Shown here: positions 44,343-53,878 of the stretch, piece after piece
How the letters are laid out: the number at the start of each line of letters is the position of its first letter
Numbering within the stretch: position 1 is the first letter of the stretch
NCBI RefSeq assembly: GCF_002224645.1
Contig: NZ_CP022121.1
Span: 3,378,501 to 3,442,500, forward strand
Direction: 5' to 3'
Source of the DNA: Dehalobacterium formicoaceticum
Lineage (GTDB): Bacteria; Bacillota; Dehalobacteriia; Dehalobacteriales; Dehalobacteriaceae
Length of the DNA stretch: 64,000 nt
Program-made: the position numbers and the translations under genes
The notes under the pieces: generated by a model
Told to the model about the DNA's origin: nothing
The model's database searches: none
What the model saw: the letters and a program-made list of their open reading frames with translations, nothing else

Positions 44343-46111
44343 ACGAAAAGACAAAAAGGCTGCTCCTTTTGAATATCCCATACCTTGTTTTAGCTTTGCT
44401 TTTTACAAAAGCATCTCAGGCATGGCGGTTTGCAGTAGGGTATGACTTTGCCAGTAAGTTTTTAAACCTGACAAGCGGTTTTGCTCTAGCCTTTGAAAAT
44501 CCCTTACCAAGTCTTCACTCCCAAGACCTGCTCATAGGCTTTCTATTCGGTGCTGTGCTTCGCCTTGTGGTTTATGTCAAAGGCAAAAACGCTAAAAAGT
44601 ATCGAAAAGGAATCGAGTACGGCTCGGCAAGATGGGGAAACACGGAGGATATCCGCCCTTTTGCAGACCCCTTATTTCACAAAAATGTAATCCTGACAAA
44701 AACAGAAAGTCTCACCATGTCGAGTCGCCCTAAAAACCCAAAACATGCAAGAAATAAAAATGTGCTGATTGTAGGCGGCTCTGGCTCAGGTAAAACACGG
44801 TTTTGGCTGAAGCCCAACTTAATGCAGTGCCATAGTTCTTATGTGGTCACTGATCCAAAGGGCAGCATTGTAGTGGAATGTGGAAAAATGTTGCTTCGAA
44901 ACGGCTATAAAATCAAAATCTTAAACACCATCAATTTCAAGAAGTCCATGCGCTATAACCCCTTCGCCTACATAAAAAGCGAAAAGGATATCTTGAAACT
45001 CGTCACAACTCTGATAGCCAACACAAAAGGTGAAGGTAAAGCGGGTGACGATTTTTGGGTCAAAGCTGAAACCCTGCTCTATACAGCACTCATTGGCTAC
45101 ATTTACTTTGAGGCTCCAGAAAATGAACAGAATTTTTCCACTCTCATCGAATTTATCAACGCCTCGGAGGTGCGTGAAGATGATGAGGATTTTCAAAATC
45201 CAGTTGACCTCATGTTTGAAACATTAGAAAAAAAAGACCCTCAGCATTTTGCTGTAAGGCAATACAAGAAGTACAAACTAGCCGCTGGCAAAACAGCAAA
45301 AAGCATACTCATCAGCTGTGGCGCAAGGCTTGCTCCATTTGATATCAAAGAGCTTCGTGAGCTGACTGCTTACGATGAACTGGAGCTTGATACCTTGGGA
45401 GACAAAAAGACCGCCCTCTTTATCATCATCAGTGATACTGACGATACCTTTAACTTCCTGGTATCTATGGCATATACGCAGCTTTTTAATCTCTTATGTG
45501 ATAAGGCTGATGATGTATATGGTGGCAGGCTGCCCATTCATGTCCGATGCCTGATTGACGAGGCAGCAAATATCGGACAGATCCCCAAACTTGAAAAACT
45601 CATGGCTACAATCCGTAGCCGTGAAATCTCTGCTTGTCTTGTATTGCAGGCACAAAGCCAGTTAAAGGCTCTCTACAAGGACAATGCCGATACCATCATC
45701 GGCAACTGCGACAGCATGATTTTTCTTGGGGGCAAGGAAAAAACTACCCTCAAGGATTTATCTGAAACCCTTGGCAAGGAAACCATTGATATGTTCAATA
45801 CTTCCGACACCAGAGGTGCACAAAGAAGCTATGGGCTTAATTATCAAAAGCTGGGAAAGGAGCTAATGAGCATGGATGAGCTTGCTGTAATGGATGGCGG
45901 CAAGTGCATTTTACAGCTACGAGGTGTTCGCCCGTTTCTCTCGGAAAAGTACGATATAACCAAGCATCCCCAGTATAAGTACCTATCCGATTTTGATAAG
46001 AGAAACACTTTCAATATTGAAAAATATCTATCTACAAAGCTAAAACCAAAGCCTGATGAGGTCTATGATGTGTATGAAATTGACCTCACAGACGAAACCG
46101 AAACCGCCTAA
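44339..46111 (+). CDS. VirD4/TraG-type conjugation coupling protein
   Basis: The 590-aa membrane ATPase has two N-terminal helices (about 7-24 and 62-80). Walker A is VGGSGSGKT (145-153), and the TraG-type motif HVRCLIDEAANIGQIPKLEK includes Walker B. It links the relaxosome to the secretion channel. The usual DUF-like C-terminal domain (EVYDVYEIDLTDE) is present. A terminator overlaps its stop codon. Confidence 0.95.
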   Translation: MNEKTKRLLLLNIPYLVLALLFTKASQAWRFAVGYDFASKFLNLTSGFALAFENPLPSLHSQDLLIGFLFGAVLRLVVYVKGKNAKKYRKGIEYGSARWGNTEDIRPFADPLFHKNVILTKTESLTMSSRPKNPKHARNKNVLIVGGSGSGKTRFWLKPNLMQCHSSYVVTDPKGSIVVECGKMLLRNGYKIKILNTINFKKSMRYNPFAYIKSEKDILKLVTTLIANTKGEGKAGDDFWVKAETLLYTALIGYIYFEAPENEQNFSTLIEFINASEVREDDEDFQNPVDLMFETLEKKDPQHFAVRQYKKYKLAAGKTAKSILISCGARLAPFDIKELRELTAYDELELDTLGDKKTALFIIISDTDDTFNFLVSMAYTQLFNLLCDKADDVYGGRLPIHVRCLIDEAANIGQIPKLEKLMATIRSREISACLVLQAQSQLKALYKDNADTIIGNCDSMIFLGGKEKTTLKDLSETLGKETIDMFNTSDTRGAQRSYGLNYQKLGKELMSMDELAVMDGGKCILQLRGVRPFLSEKYDITKHPQYKYLSDFDKRNTFNIEKYLSTKLKPKPDEVYDVYEIDLTDETETA

Positions 46112-46127
46112 TGAGCGGTTATTTTTA
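46102..46127 (+). terminator. Terminator overlapping the VirD4 stop codon
   Basis: AACCGC (46102-46107) and GCGGTT (46115-46120) flank a loop that contains the TAA stop, and a T-rich tail follows. The short stem suggests partial termination, which would lower coupling protein operon readthrough relative to downstream pilin genes or vice versa. Confidence 0.6.
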
Positions 46128-46165
46128 TTTAAAAACTATGATAAGAAATTAGGAGGATACGAATT

Positions 46166-46381
46166 ATGGCGTTTTTTAATGAAGCAGTAGAAGTTTTGCA
46201 GACACTGGTTATTGCACTTGGTGCAGGTCTTGGAATTTGGGGAGTTATCAACTTGCTCGAAGGTTACGGAAACGATAACCCCGGTGCTAAATCACAAGGG
46301 ATGAAACAGCTCATGGCAGGTGGTGGCGTAGCACTTATCGGCATGACGCTTGTTCCCCTACTCTCTGGCTTGTTCAGTTAA
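46166..46381 (+). CDS. Maff2/VirB2-like small membrane protein
   Basis: The 71-residue protein has two hydrophobic helices (TLVIALGAGLGIWGVINLLEG and QLMAGGGVALIGMTLVPLLS), separated by a short polar loop. This matches the Maff2/VirB2-like pilin-position protein of Tn1549-type elements. AGGAGG precedes the ATG. It probably forms or supports the transfer channel in the membrane. No signal peptide cleavage site is evident. Confidence 0.82.
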   Translation: MAFFNEAVEVLQTLVIALGAGLGIWGVINLLEGYGNDNPGAKSQGMKQLMAGGGVALIGMTLVPLLSGLFS

Positions 46382-46394
46382 TTGGTAATACCAT

Positions 46395-47264
46395 ATGCAA
46401 AGCATCATCGACAGCATTACCGAATGGTTAAAGGAGCTGCTTATTAGCGGTATTACATCGAATTTGTCGGGGATGTTCGATACCGTCAACAGCAAAGTTG
46501 GCGAGATTGCAGGCGAAGTGGGCAAGACACCATCGGCGTGGAACGGTGGTGTCTTTTCCATGATCCAAAGCCTATCCGATAACGTGATTATCCCCATTGC
46601 CGGTATAATTCTGACCTTTGTGATGTGCTACGAGCTGATACAAATGGTCATTGAAAAGAATAACCTTCATGATATTGAAACTTTTATGTTTTTCAAATGG
46701 ATTTTTAAAACCTTTGTGGCTGTGCTGATTATTACAAATACCTTCAACATCATCATGGGAATTTTTGATATGTCTCAGCATGTTGTATCAAATGCCGCAG
46801 GTGTAATCATTTCTGAAACTAACATCGACATCACCACTGTTATCGCCAGTATGGAGGAAAGGCTCAAGGAAATGGATCTTGGCCCTCTGTTGGGACTGTG
46901 GTTGCAAAGCACACTAATAGGCATTACGATGCACGCTCTATCTATTTGCATCTTCGTCATCATCTATGGACGAATGATCGAAATCTATTTAATGACCTCC
47001 ATGGGCGCAATCCCTTTTGCCACAATGGTTAATCGAGAATGGGGCGGCATGGGTCAAAACTATTTAAGAGCCATGTTCGCTCTTGGATTTCAGGCTTTTC
47101 TAATCATGGTTTGCGTAGGCATATATGCCGTGCTCGTCCAGTCCATTGCCATCGATGAAGATATTATCAAGGCTGTATGGACCTGTGTTGGCTATACTGT
47201 ACTGCTCTGCTTTTCCCTATTTAAAACAAGCTCAATGGCGAAAAGCCTGTTTAATGCTCATTAA
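46395..47264 (+). CDS. VirB6/TrbL-like conjugation membrane protein
   Basis: The 289-aa polytopic membrane protein has at least five membrane helices, with DNVIIPIAGIILTFVMCYEL, WIFKTFVAVLIITNTFNIIM and YLRAMFALGFQAFLIMVCVG. Its gene position after the pilin-like gene and before PrgI/VirB4 is that of the VirB6-like (CD1112-type) channel protein. The start follows the previous stop by 13 bp with a weak ribosome site, so coupling is likely. Confidence 0.85.
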   Translation: MQSIIDSITEWLKELLISGITSNLSGMFDTVNSKVGEIAGEVGKTPSAWNGGVFSMIQSLSDNVIIPIAGIILTFVMCYELIQMVIEKNNLHDIETFMFFKWIFKTFVAVLIITNTFNIIMGIFDMSQHVVSNAAGVIISETNIDITTVIASMEERLKEMDLGPLLGLWLQSTLIGITMHALSICIFVIIYGRMIEIYLMTSMGAIPFATMVNREWGGMGQNYLRAMFALGFQAFLIMVCVGIYAVLVQSIAIDEDIIKAVWTCVGYTVLLCFSLFKTSSMAKSLFNAH

Positions 47265-47282
47265 GAGCAGAAAGGAGTTTTC

Positions 47283-47696
47283 ATGGCTTATGTATCTGTA
47301 CCCAAAGATTTAAGTACCGTAAAAACAAAAGTCGTATTCAATTTGACCAAGCGACAGCTCATCTGTTTTTCTGCGGCACTTGCAGTAGGATTGCCAGTGT
47401 TCTTCCTCACAAAGGATAGCACTGGTACAAGTAGCTCAACGCTTATGATGATTTTCACTATGCTCCCTCTTTTCATGTTAGCCATATACGAGAAGCATGG
47501 GCAGCCACTGGAAGTCATCCTAAAACACTATATTGAGGTGCGTTTCTTGAAACCAAAACAGCGCCCTTACAAAACTAACAATTTCTATGCCCTACTCATA
47601 CGGCAGGATCAATTGGACAAGGAGGTAAAGCACATTGTCGAAGGCAGAAAATCAATCTCGTCCAAAGCTAACAAAGGCAGAACGACAGAAAATTAA
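47283..47696 (+). CDS. PrgI-family (VirB3-like) protein
   Basis: The 137-residue protein has two adjacent membrane helices (LICFSAALAVGLPVFFLTKD and LMMIFTMLPLFMLAIYEKHG) near residues 26-75 and the PrgI pattern VPKDLSTVKTKVVFNLTKRQ. It corresponds to VirB3 and works with VirB4. GAAAGGAG precedes the ATG. It overlaps the VirB4 gene by 62 bp. Confidence 0.9.
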   Translation: MAYVSVPKDLSTVKTKVVFNLTKRQLICFSAALAVGLPVFFLTKDSTGTSSSTLMMIFTMLPLFMLAIYEKHGQPLEVILKHYIEVRFLKPKQRPYKTNNFYALLIRQDQLDKEVKHIVEGRKSISSKANKGRTTEN

Positions 47697-50037
47697 CGCA
47701 GCCATTATAATGGCAAAAAACAAGAATAATAAAAAAGAGAAAAGCGCACAAGATACAATCCCCTTTCAAAAAATGTACCCTGATGGCATCTGTCGTGTTA
47801 CGGATAATCTCTACACCAAGACCATTCGCTTTCACGATATCAACTATCAACTTGCTCAAAACGAGGATAAAACCGCTATTTTTGAGAGCTGGTGCGATTT
47901 TCTCAATTACTTTGATAGTTCCATTTACTTTCAGCTTTCATTCCTCAATATGACCGCAAACGCAAATGACTATGAAAGCAGTATCTCGATCAATCCACAG
48001 CAGGATGACTTTGACAGCATCCGAAGCGAGTACACAGAAATGCTTTTTAATCAGCTATCTAAGGGGAATAACGGTTTGATGAAAACCAAGTATCTTACCT
48101 TTGGCATAGAAGCTGAAAACATTAAAATTGCAAAACCAAGGCTTGAGCGAATAGAAAATGATCTATGGAACGGCTTTAAGCGACTTGGTGCAAAGGTAGA
48201 CTCCCTTGACGGCAAGGAAAGACTCAAGCTCTTTCACAACATCCTGCGAATGGATGGCAACGAGCCATTTCACTTTGACTGGAAGTGGCTTGTCCCATCT
48301 GGACTATCGGTAAAGGATTTCATTGCACCCTCATCTTTCGAGTTTCGGGAAGGCAGAGTATTTAAGACCGGTGGCAAATTTGGTGCTGTATCCTTTCTAC
48401 AGATCCTTGCACCTGAACTGAATGACCGCATTTTAGCAGACTTTCTCGACATTGAAAGCAATCTCCTTGTGACCATGCACATTCAATCAGTCGATCAGAC
48501 CAAAGCAATTAAAACAATCAAACGTAAGATCACCGATTTGGATAAGATGAAGATTGAAGAACAGAAAAAAGCTGTCCGCAGTGGATACGACATGGATATT
48601 ATCCCCTCTGATCTTGCCACTTACGGAGGTGAGGCAAAAAAACTCCTAGCGGATTTACAAAGCCGAAATGAACGAATGTTTCTTGTGACCTTTCTTATAC
48701 TTAATACCGCAGATACAAAACAGCACCTTGAAAATACAGTGTTTCAGGCATCCGGTATCGCACAGAAACACAACTGCACACTGGTCAGACTTGATTATCA
48801 GCAAGAGCAGGGCCTTATGTCCTCTCTCCCACTTGGTTATAATCAAACGGTGATTCAGCGGAGCTTAACCACCTCAGCAACTGCGATATTCGTTCCCTTT
48901 ACAACACAGGAGCTTTTCCAATCCAGCGGTGAGGCGCTTTATTATGGCCTGAATGCCCTTTCCAATAACCTCATCATGGTGGATCGCAAAAAGCTCAAAA
49001 ATCCGAACGGTTTGATTTTAGGAACTCCTGGCAGCGGAAAAAGCTTTTCTGCAAAACGTGAGATTACCAACATATTTCTCATTACTACAGATGACATTAT
49101 CATTTGCGATCCGGAAGCAGAGTATTATCCCCTCGTTAATCGTCTCAATGGCCAAGTTGTAAAAATTTCGCCCACAAGCACCGACTTTGTCAATCCGATG
49201 GATATCAACTTGAATTACAGCGAGGACGATAGTCCGCTTTCCTTGAAATCCGACTTCATACTCTCCCTGTGCGAGTTGATTGTGGGTGGAAAAGAAGGCC
49301 TTATGCCTGTAGAGAAAAGTATCATCGACCGCTGTGTCCGTCTTATCTACGCTGATTATCTGTCTAACCCTGTTCCTGAGAAAATGCCAATTCTTGAAGA
49401 CTTGTACAATGCCCTTAAGGAACAGGACGAAAAAGAAGCACAGCATATCATGGCTGCTCTTGAAATCTATGTTACAGGCTCCCTCAATGTATTCAACCAC
49501 CGCACCAATGTGGATATTAATAATCGACTTGTCTGCTTTGATATTAAGGAGCTTGGTAAACAGCTAAAAAAGCTGGGGATGCTCGTGGTGCAGGATCAAG
49601 TTTGGAATAGAGTAACGGTCAATCGTTCAGAAAAACGATCCACCCGTTACTATATGGATGAGTTTCACCTTCTTTTAAAAGAAGAACAGACTGCCGCCTA
49701 TTCAGTGGAAATCTGGAAACGCTTTAGAAAATGGGGCGGCATTCCCACTGGGATTACTCAAAATGTCAAAGACCTTCTTTCCTCTCGTGAAGTTGAGAAC
49801 ATCTTTGAAAACTCTGATTTTGTGTATATGCTCAATCAGGCATCAGGCGACCGTCAAATCTTAGCAAAGCAGCTCAATATCTCTCCTCACCAGCTTTCTT
49901 ATGTGACCCATTCCGGTGAGGGCGAAGGGCTTCTCTTCTATGGAAATGTGATTCTACCCTTTGCCGATAAGTTCCCGAAGGATACTGAGCTTTATCGCAT
50001 AATGACGACAAAGCCGAATGAAACAGAAAAAACTTAG
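47635..50037 (+). CDS. VirB4-like conjugation ATPase
   Basis: The 800-aa protein starts at TTG 47635 inside the prgI end, behind AAGGAGG. Walker A is LGTPGSGKSFSAKRE near residue 460, and the VirB4 C-terminal motifs include STRYYMDEFHLLL (Walker B) and GGIPTGITQNVKDLL. It powers channel assembly and DNA export at the membrane. The 62-bp overlap means prgI and virB4 are translationally linked. Confidence 0.95.
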   Translation: MSKAENQSRPKLTKAERQKINAAIIMAKNKNNKKEKSAQDTIPFQKMYPDGICRVTDNLYTKTIRFHDINYQLAQNEDKTAIFESWCDFLNYFDSSIYFQLSFLNMTANANDYESSISINPQQDDFDSIRSEYTEMLFNQLSKGNNGLMKTKYLTFGIEAENIKIAKPRLERIENDLWNGFKRLGAKVDSLDGKERLKLFHNILRMDGNEPFHFDWKWLVPSGLSVKDFIAPSSFEFREGRVFKTGGKFGAVSFLQILAPELNDRILADFLDIESNLLVTMHIQSVDQTKAIKTIKRKITDLDKMKIEEQKKAVRSGYDMDIIPSDLATYGGEAKKLLADLQSRNERMFLVTFLILNTADTKQHLENTVFQASGIAQKHNCTLVRLDYQQEQGLMSSLPLGYNQTVIQRSLTTSATAIFVPFTTQELFQSSGEALYYGLNALSNNLIMVDRKKLKNPNGLILGTPGSGKSFSAKREITNIFLITTDDIIICDPEAEYYPLVNRLNGQVVKISPTSTDFVNPMDINLNYSEDDSPLSLKSDFILSLCELIVGGKEGLMPVEKSIIDRCVRLIYADYLSNPVPEKMPILEDLYNALKEQDEKEAQHIMAALEIYVTGSLNVFNHRTNVDINNRLVCFDIKELGKQLKKLGMLVVQDQVWNRVTVNRSEKRSTRYYMDEFHLLLKEEQTAAYSVEIWKRFRKWGGIPTGITQNVKDLLSSREVENIFENSDFVYMLNQASGDRQILAKQLNISPHQLSYVTHSGEGEGLLFYGNVILPFADKFPKDTELYRIMTTKPNETEKT

Positions 50038-50047
50038 GTGATGGACA

Positions 50048-50072
50048 ACAGGGGGACAATCTATCCCCCTGT
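50048..50072 (+). terminator. Perfect hairpin after the VirB4 gene
   Basis: ACAGGGGGA and TCCCCCTGT form a 9-bp stem with a 7-nt loop, 10 bases after the stop codon. No T-run follows. It resembles the REP-like cores seen elsewhere and separates the dinD gene from the transfer genes. Confidence 0.6.
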
Positions 50073-50147
50073 CGCTATTCAAAAGACTCACTTTTCATTT
50101 CACAATATGGGAAAAAATGATACAATGAACGAAAGGTGGTGAGAAAA

Positions 50148-51002
50148 ATGGCAACACTTATAGCAGCAGAATATAAGCAATTTGAAGATATAAAGCACGC
50201 TGATGATAACGGCGTTGAGTTTTGGTATGCCCGTGAACTTGCCAGTGTCCTTGATTACACCCAATGGCGAAATTTCACAAAGGTCATCGATAAAGCGATG
50301 TTGTCCTGTCAAAACAGCGGTTTTGAATGTGCAGACCATTTTGTCGAGGTCAGCAAAATCGTGGAGGCAGGCGCAACATCAAAACCGATAAATGATTTTG
50401 AGCTTTCACGCTATGCCTGTTATTTGATTGTTCAGAATGGCGATCCACGCAAAGAGCCTATCGCCCTTGGTCAAACCTACTTTGCTATCCAGACCCGCCG
50501 ACAAGAAATAGCCGATAGATTCAATGAGCTTGATGAGGATAATAAGCGCCTTGTTATCCGTGGCGAGGTCACAAGTTGGAATGCAATGTTAGTAGAAGCA
50601 GCACACAAAGCTGGTATCACTGACCAATTAGAATACGCTCAGTTTCAAAATGCAGGCTACATGGGATTATATGGCGGACTAACCGCCGCAGATATTCACA
50701 GACGTAAAAATCTCAAAAAAAGCGATAAAATTCTTGACCATATGGGCAGTGAAGAACTTGGTGCAAATCTGTTCCGCATTACACAGACCGAGGCAAAGCT
50801 CCGACGTGAACAACCTCAAGGTCTGGAACCAGCAAGCGGCATCCATTACCAAGTCGGACAAACTGTCCGTGAAGCAATCATAAAAAACAATGGTACAATG
50901 CCAGAGGATCTACCAACTCCCGAAAAGAGCATTGCTGAAATTGGCAAGGAACAGCTTAAAAAACTGAAAGAGAAAAAAGAACCGCCTATGCTTGATGAAT
51001 AG
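50148..51002 (+). CDS. dinD: DinD-like DNA-damage-inducible protein (ICE cargo)
   Basis: The product has about 284 residues. It has a BRO-N-like N-terminal part (FWYARELASVLDYTQWRNFT, KVIDKAM) and the DinD pattern SRYACYLIVQNGDPRKEPIA, LGQTYFAIQTRRQE and GAATAADIHRRK-like text (GGLTAADIHRRKNLKKSDKI). E. coli DinD inhibits RecA filament function. I chose ATG 50148, behind AAAGGTGG. It has its own putative promoter (TTCACA-N16-TACAAT, ~50110-50137) and is enclosed by hairpins, as expected of a separately controlled cargo gene. Confidence 0.88.
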   Translation: MATLIAAEYKQFEDIKHADDNGVEFWYARELASVLDYTQWRNFTKVIDKAMLSCQNSGFECADHFVEVSKIVEAGATSKPINDFELSRYACYLIVQNGDPRKEPIALGQTYFAIQTRRQEIADRFNELDEDNKRLVIRGEVTSWNAMLVEAAHKAGITDQLEYAQFQNAGYMGLYGGLTAADIHRRKNLKKSDKILDHMGSEELGANLFRITQTEAKLRREQPQGLEPASGIHYQVGQTVREAIIKNNGTMPEDLPTPEKSIAEIGKEQLKKLKEKKEPPMLDE

Positions 51003-51012
51003 AGCACTCTTA

Positions 51013-51038
51013 CGATTTTGCTGACCTCAGCAAAATCG
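51013..51038 (+). terminator. Perfect 11-bp hairpin after dinD
   Basis: CGATTTTGCTG and CAGCAAAATCG flank a 4-nt loop 10 bases after the dinD stop. No T-run. Together with the terminator 25 bp further on, it isolates dinD from the CHAP gene. Confidence 0.6.
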
Positions 51039-51063
51039 CAATATAGAAAAAATTGATTGTTAG

Positions 51064-51095
51064 AAAGCCGCTTGTAGAGATACAGGCGGCTTTTT
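51064..51095 (+). terminator. Rho-independent terminator after dinD
   Basis: AAAGCCGCTTGT pairs with ACAGGCGGCTTT (one G-T pair), followed by TTTTT. It lies directly ahead of the GGAGG site of the CHAP gene. Confidence 0.85.
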
Positions 51096-51116
51096 ACGTG
51101 GAAGGAGGATTATGAT

Positions 51117-52913
51117 TTGAGCAAAAGGCAAAAAAAGCCTTTCAGGCCTGCTGGAAAAGTATCTCGCCTTGCCTTTTCAGAAGAAGAACGTGCTGATCCA
51201 GCCCTCGAAATGCCCCTAAAAAAAGCAGAGAAAGCTGCTGATAAACTAGAAAAAGCCCATGCAAAAGTACCAAAAAAGAAAACCCTTGTTACAGAACGCA
51301 CCCAAGATACCAGCACAGCCAAACGCAGGGTGCGTTTATATTTTGAAGAAATTGATAAGCCAAAGCCTCCATCTAAGCTTGCCCATGTCATCAAGTCAAT
51401 TCCTCAAAAAGAGCTCAATGCTCAAATCCATAAAGAAATCCGAAAAAGCGAGCAGGACAATGTAGGCGTAGAAGCAGCACATAAAACAGAGGAAGGTGCA
51501 GAATTTGTGGCAAGTAGTATGCAAAAAGCCTATCGCAGCCACAAGCTTAAGCCTTACCTACAGCTTGCAAAAGCAGAAAAAAGCGCAGTGAAAGCCGAGA
51601 TTAACTACCTTTATCATAAGAATTTGAAAGATAATCCTCAGCTCTCCTCAAACCCGCTTTCAAGGTGGCAACAAAAACAAAGGATTAAAAAGGAATATCT
51701 CGCTACAAGGTACGGCAAAGGAGCAAAAACCACACAGCAAACAGCTACTCATACTAAAAAAGCGGCTAAGACTGTAGCAGAAACTGCTGATAAACTTATT
51801 CATTATGTTGTCAGTCACCGGAAAATGGTATTGATGCTGATTGCTATTGCTACTGTGATCATTGTTATAATGAGTACGGTTTCATCCTGTCAACTTATGC
51901 TTCAAGGCGGTTTAAACAGCATCATCGGTACTTCCTACACATCTGAGGATGCGGATATTGTCGCAACCGACAACAACTACACAGCCTTAGAGAATGCTCT
52001 TCAACAACGGATCGACAACATTGAAAACGAGTATCCTGATTATGATGAGTATCGCTATGATCTTGATACCATTGGGCATAATCCCCATGAGCTTGCAGCC
52101 TACTTAACCGCACTGCTCCAAACCTACACGCCCAACGAGGCACAAAGCGAATTACAGCGTGTCTTCGATTCCCAGTATAAGCTGATCTTAACACCTGTGG
52201 TTGAAGTCCGTTACCGTACAGAAACTAGGACGGACACTTGGACGGATGCGGAAGGTAATAGGCACAGAGACACTTATACTGTTGAAGTTCCTTATGATTA
52301 CTACATCTTAAATGTAAAACTTGATAATTTCACTGTCACGCCTATTGCAAACAGAAAACTTAATAGCGAACAACTTGAAATGTATAGCATCTACCTCGAA
52401 ACTCGAGGCAACAAGCCATTTATTTTTGGTGGTGGCACCAACAACTCTGCTCCTTCTACTGATATAAGCGGTGTAAGGTTTCAAAACGGCACACGGTTGG
52501 GCAATCAAAACACTGTGAATATCGCAAAGGATCAGGTCGGAAATGTAGGTGGCCAGCCCTATTGGTCATGGTATGGCTTTAACAACCGTGTAGAATGGTG
52601 CGCCTGCTTTGTATCATGGTGTTTAAATCAAGCCGGCTACAGTGAACCAAAGTTTGCCTCCTGCAACTCTCAAGGTGTCCCTTGGTTTCGTGACCATGGG
52701 CAGTGGGCAAATGGTAATTACAAGGACCTAGCTCCCGGCGATGTCATTTTCTTTGATTGGGAAGGTGATGGCAGCGCAGACCATGTTGGTATTGTCATCG
52801 GCACAGATGGCGAGCGCGTTTACACTGTAGAAGGCAACAGCGGTGATTCCTGCCGCATCAGGGATTATGATTTAAACAGCAATGTCATCATGGGCTATGG
52901 ATTAATGAATTGA
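51117..52913 (+). CDS. CHAP-domain peptidoglycan hydrolase, CD1108-type (VirB1/VirB8 position)
   Basis: The 598-aa protein starts at TTG 51117, behind GGAGG (a nearby ATG at 51112 is followed at once by a stop). A basic, helical cytoplasmic part (1-235) precedes a single membrane helix (MVLMLIAIATVIIVIMSTVS). Next come an NTF2-like or repetitive extracellular region and a C-terminal CHAP domain with catalytic Cys in WCACFVSWCLNQAG and His in SADHVGIVIG. It opens the cell wall for the transfer channel. The C-terminal part faces outward. Confidence 0.92.
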   Translation: MSKRQKKPFRPAGKVSRLAFSEEERADPALEMPLKKAEKAADKLEKAHAKVPKKKTLVTERTQDTSTAKRRVRLYFEEIDKPKPPSKLAHVIKSIPQKELNAQIHKEIRKSEQDNVGVEAAHKTEEGAEFVASSMQKAYRSHKLKPYLQLAKAEKSAVKAEINYLYHKNLKDNPQLSSNPLSRWQQKQRIKKEYLATRYGKGAKTTQQTATHTKKAAKTVAETADKLIHYVVSHRKMVLMLIAIATVIIVIMSTVSSCQLMLQGGLNSIIGTSYTSEDADIVATDNNYTALENALQQRIDNIENEYPDYDEYRYDLDTIGHNPHELAAYLTALLQTYTPNEAQSELQRVFDSQYKLILTPVVEVRYRTETRTDTWTDAEGNRHRDTYTVEVPYDYYILNVKLDNFTVTPIANRKLNSEQLEMYSIYLETRGNKPFIFGGGTNNSAPSTDISGVRFQNGTRLGNQNTVNIAKDQVGNVGGQPYWSWYGFNNRVEWCACFVSWCLNQAGYSEPKFASCNSQGVPWFRDHGQWANGNYKDLAPGDVIFFDWEGDGSADHVGIVIGTDGERVYTVEGNSGDSCRIRDYDLNSNVIMGYGLMN

Positions 52914-52926
52914 AAGGAGACCACCT

Positions 52927-53178
52927 ATGAACAAGCTTACCAAACTCCAAATGGAGATCGACAAGATTAAGCAAAAAATATCAGAACAGCAGACGAGGCT
53001 TCGTGAACTGGAACAGCAGAAAACAGAAATCGAGAATACTGAGATTGTAGAACTTGTCCGCAGTATGAAGATGAATACCAGCGAGCTTTCCACTTTCCTA
53101 AAGGCGTATCGAGAGAAAACCGATGCGCCTATTTTAATGCCCGCAACACAGGAGGATATGGACCATGAAAAAAATTAG
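52927..53178 (+). CDS. DUF4315-like small coiled-coil ICE protein
   Basis: The 83-residue protein is almost wholly a charged coiled coil (MEIDKIKQKISEQQTRLREL EQQ, split here for length), then a short tail ending AYREKTDAPIL. It fits the DUF4315 proteins found between the CHAP and DUF4366 genes of Tn1549-like elements. AAAGGAG precedes the ATG. It overlaps the next gene by 14 bp. Function unknown; probably a transfer complex accessory. Confidence 0.85.
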   Translation: MNKLTKLQMEIDKIKQKISEQQTRLRELEQQKTEIENTEIVELVRSMKMNTSELSTFLKAYREKTDAPILMPATQEDMDHEKN

Positions 53179-53878
53179 AGCAATGCTTTTTACCGTGCTT
53201 CTTACAGTAATGATGAGCACTATTATATTTCCAGTCGCTGCTTTTGCAGGTGGTGGCGAGAATATCGATACAACACCCAAGGTACCTGAAGAGTCTATTC
53301 CTATCACTTCACCTTTAACACCTGAAGGAAACCTGACTCTCGTGGACGATATCAAGGTGGAAGAATCCACTGAAAAGCAGTTTGTGACACTCCAATCCAA
53401 AAACGGCAACTACTTTTACTTAGTCATTGACCGTTCAGGAGATAAAGAAAACGTCTATTTTCTAAACCTTGTAGACGAAGCTGACTTAATGGCACTTATC
53501 GAAGACAATAGCAAAAAGACCGAGCCACCCAAGGTGTGTACTTGTAGCGAAAAATGCGAAATCGGGAATGTTAACAGCACTTGCCCCGTTTGCACGAACG
53601 ATCTAAACCAATGTGTCGGCAAATCATCAGCGCCTGTCGATAAAGCACCTGAGAAAAAGAGCAACACTGGCAGCCTACTTGTTATTCTGCTCCTTGTAGG
53701 CGGCTTGGGTGGCGCATTTTACTTTTTAAAAATGCTTAAAAACAAACAAAAGACCAAAGGTGATATTGACCCTCTTGATTATGATTACGATGAAGATGAG
53801 GATGAAGACGATAACAATGCCATCGAGGAAGAATACGAAAATGATGATGACGCAGAAAGCGAGGATGATGTTAAGTGA
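53165..53878 (+). CDS. DUF4366-like exported ICE protein
   Basis: The 237-residue protein has a signal peptide (MKKIRAMLFTVLLTVMMSTI to AAFAGG) and an outer domain with FVTLQSKNGNYFYLVIDRSG. A Cys-rich patch (CTCSEKCEIGNVNSTCPVC) precedes a late membrane helix (LLVILLLVGGLGGAFYFL) and a strongly acidic cytoplasmic tail rich in Asp and Glu. This is the DUF4366 architecture of Tn1549-type conjugation regions. Its role is unknown; the topology suggests a surface or channel component. It overlaps DUF4315 and the next tiny ORF. Confidence 0.87.
   Translation: MKKIRAMLFTVLLTVMMSTIIFPVAAFAGGGENIDTTPKVPEESIPITSPLTPEGNLTLVDDIKVEESTEKQFVTLQSKNGNYFYLVIDRSGDKENVYFLNLVDEADLMALIEDNSKKTEPPKVCTCSEKCEIGNVNSTCPVCTNDLNQCVGKSSAPVDKAPEKKSNTGSLLVILLLVGGLGGAFYFLKMLKNKQKTKGDIDPLDYDYDEDEDEDDNNAIEEEYENDDDAESEDDVK

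Noticed and set aside
50048-50072. REP-like hairpin after virB4 as an ICE transfer origin
   Set aside because: It is a simple GC stem with no relaxase gene or nick-site motif beside it; a terminator or REP core fits better.
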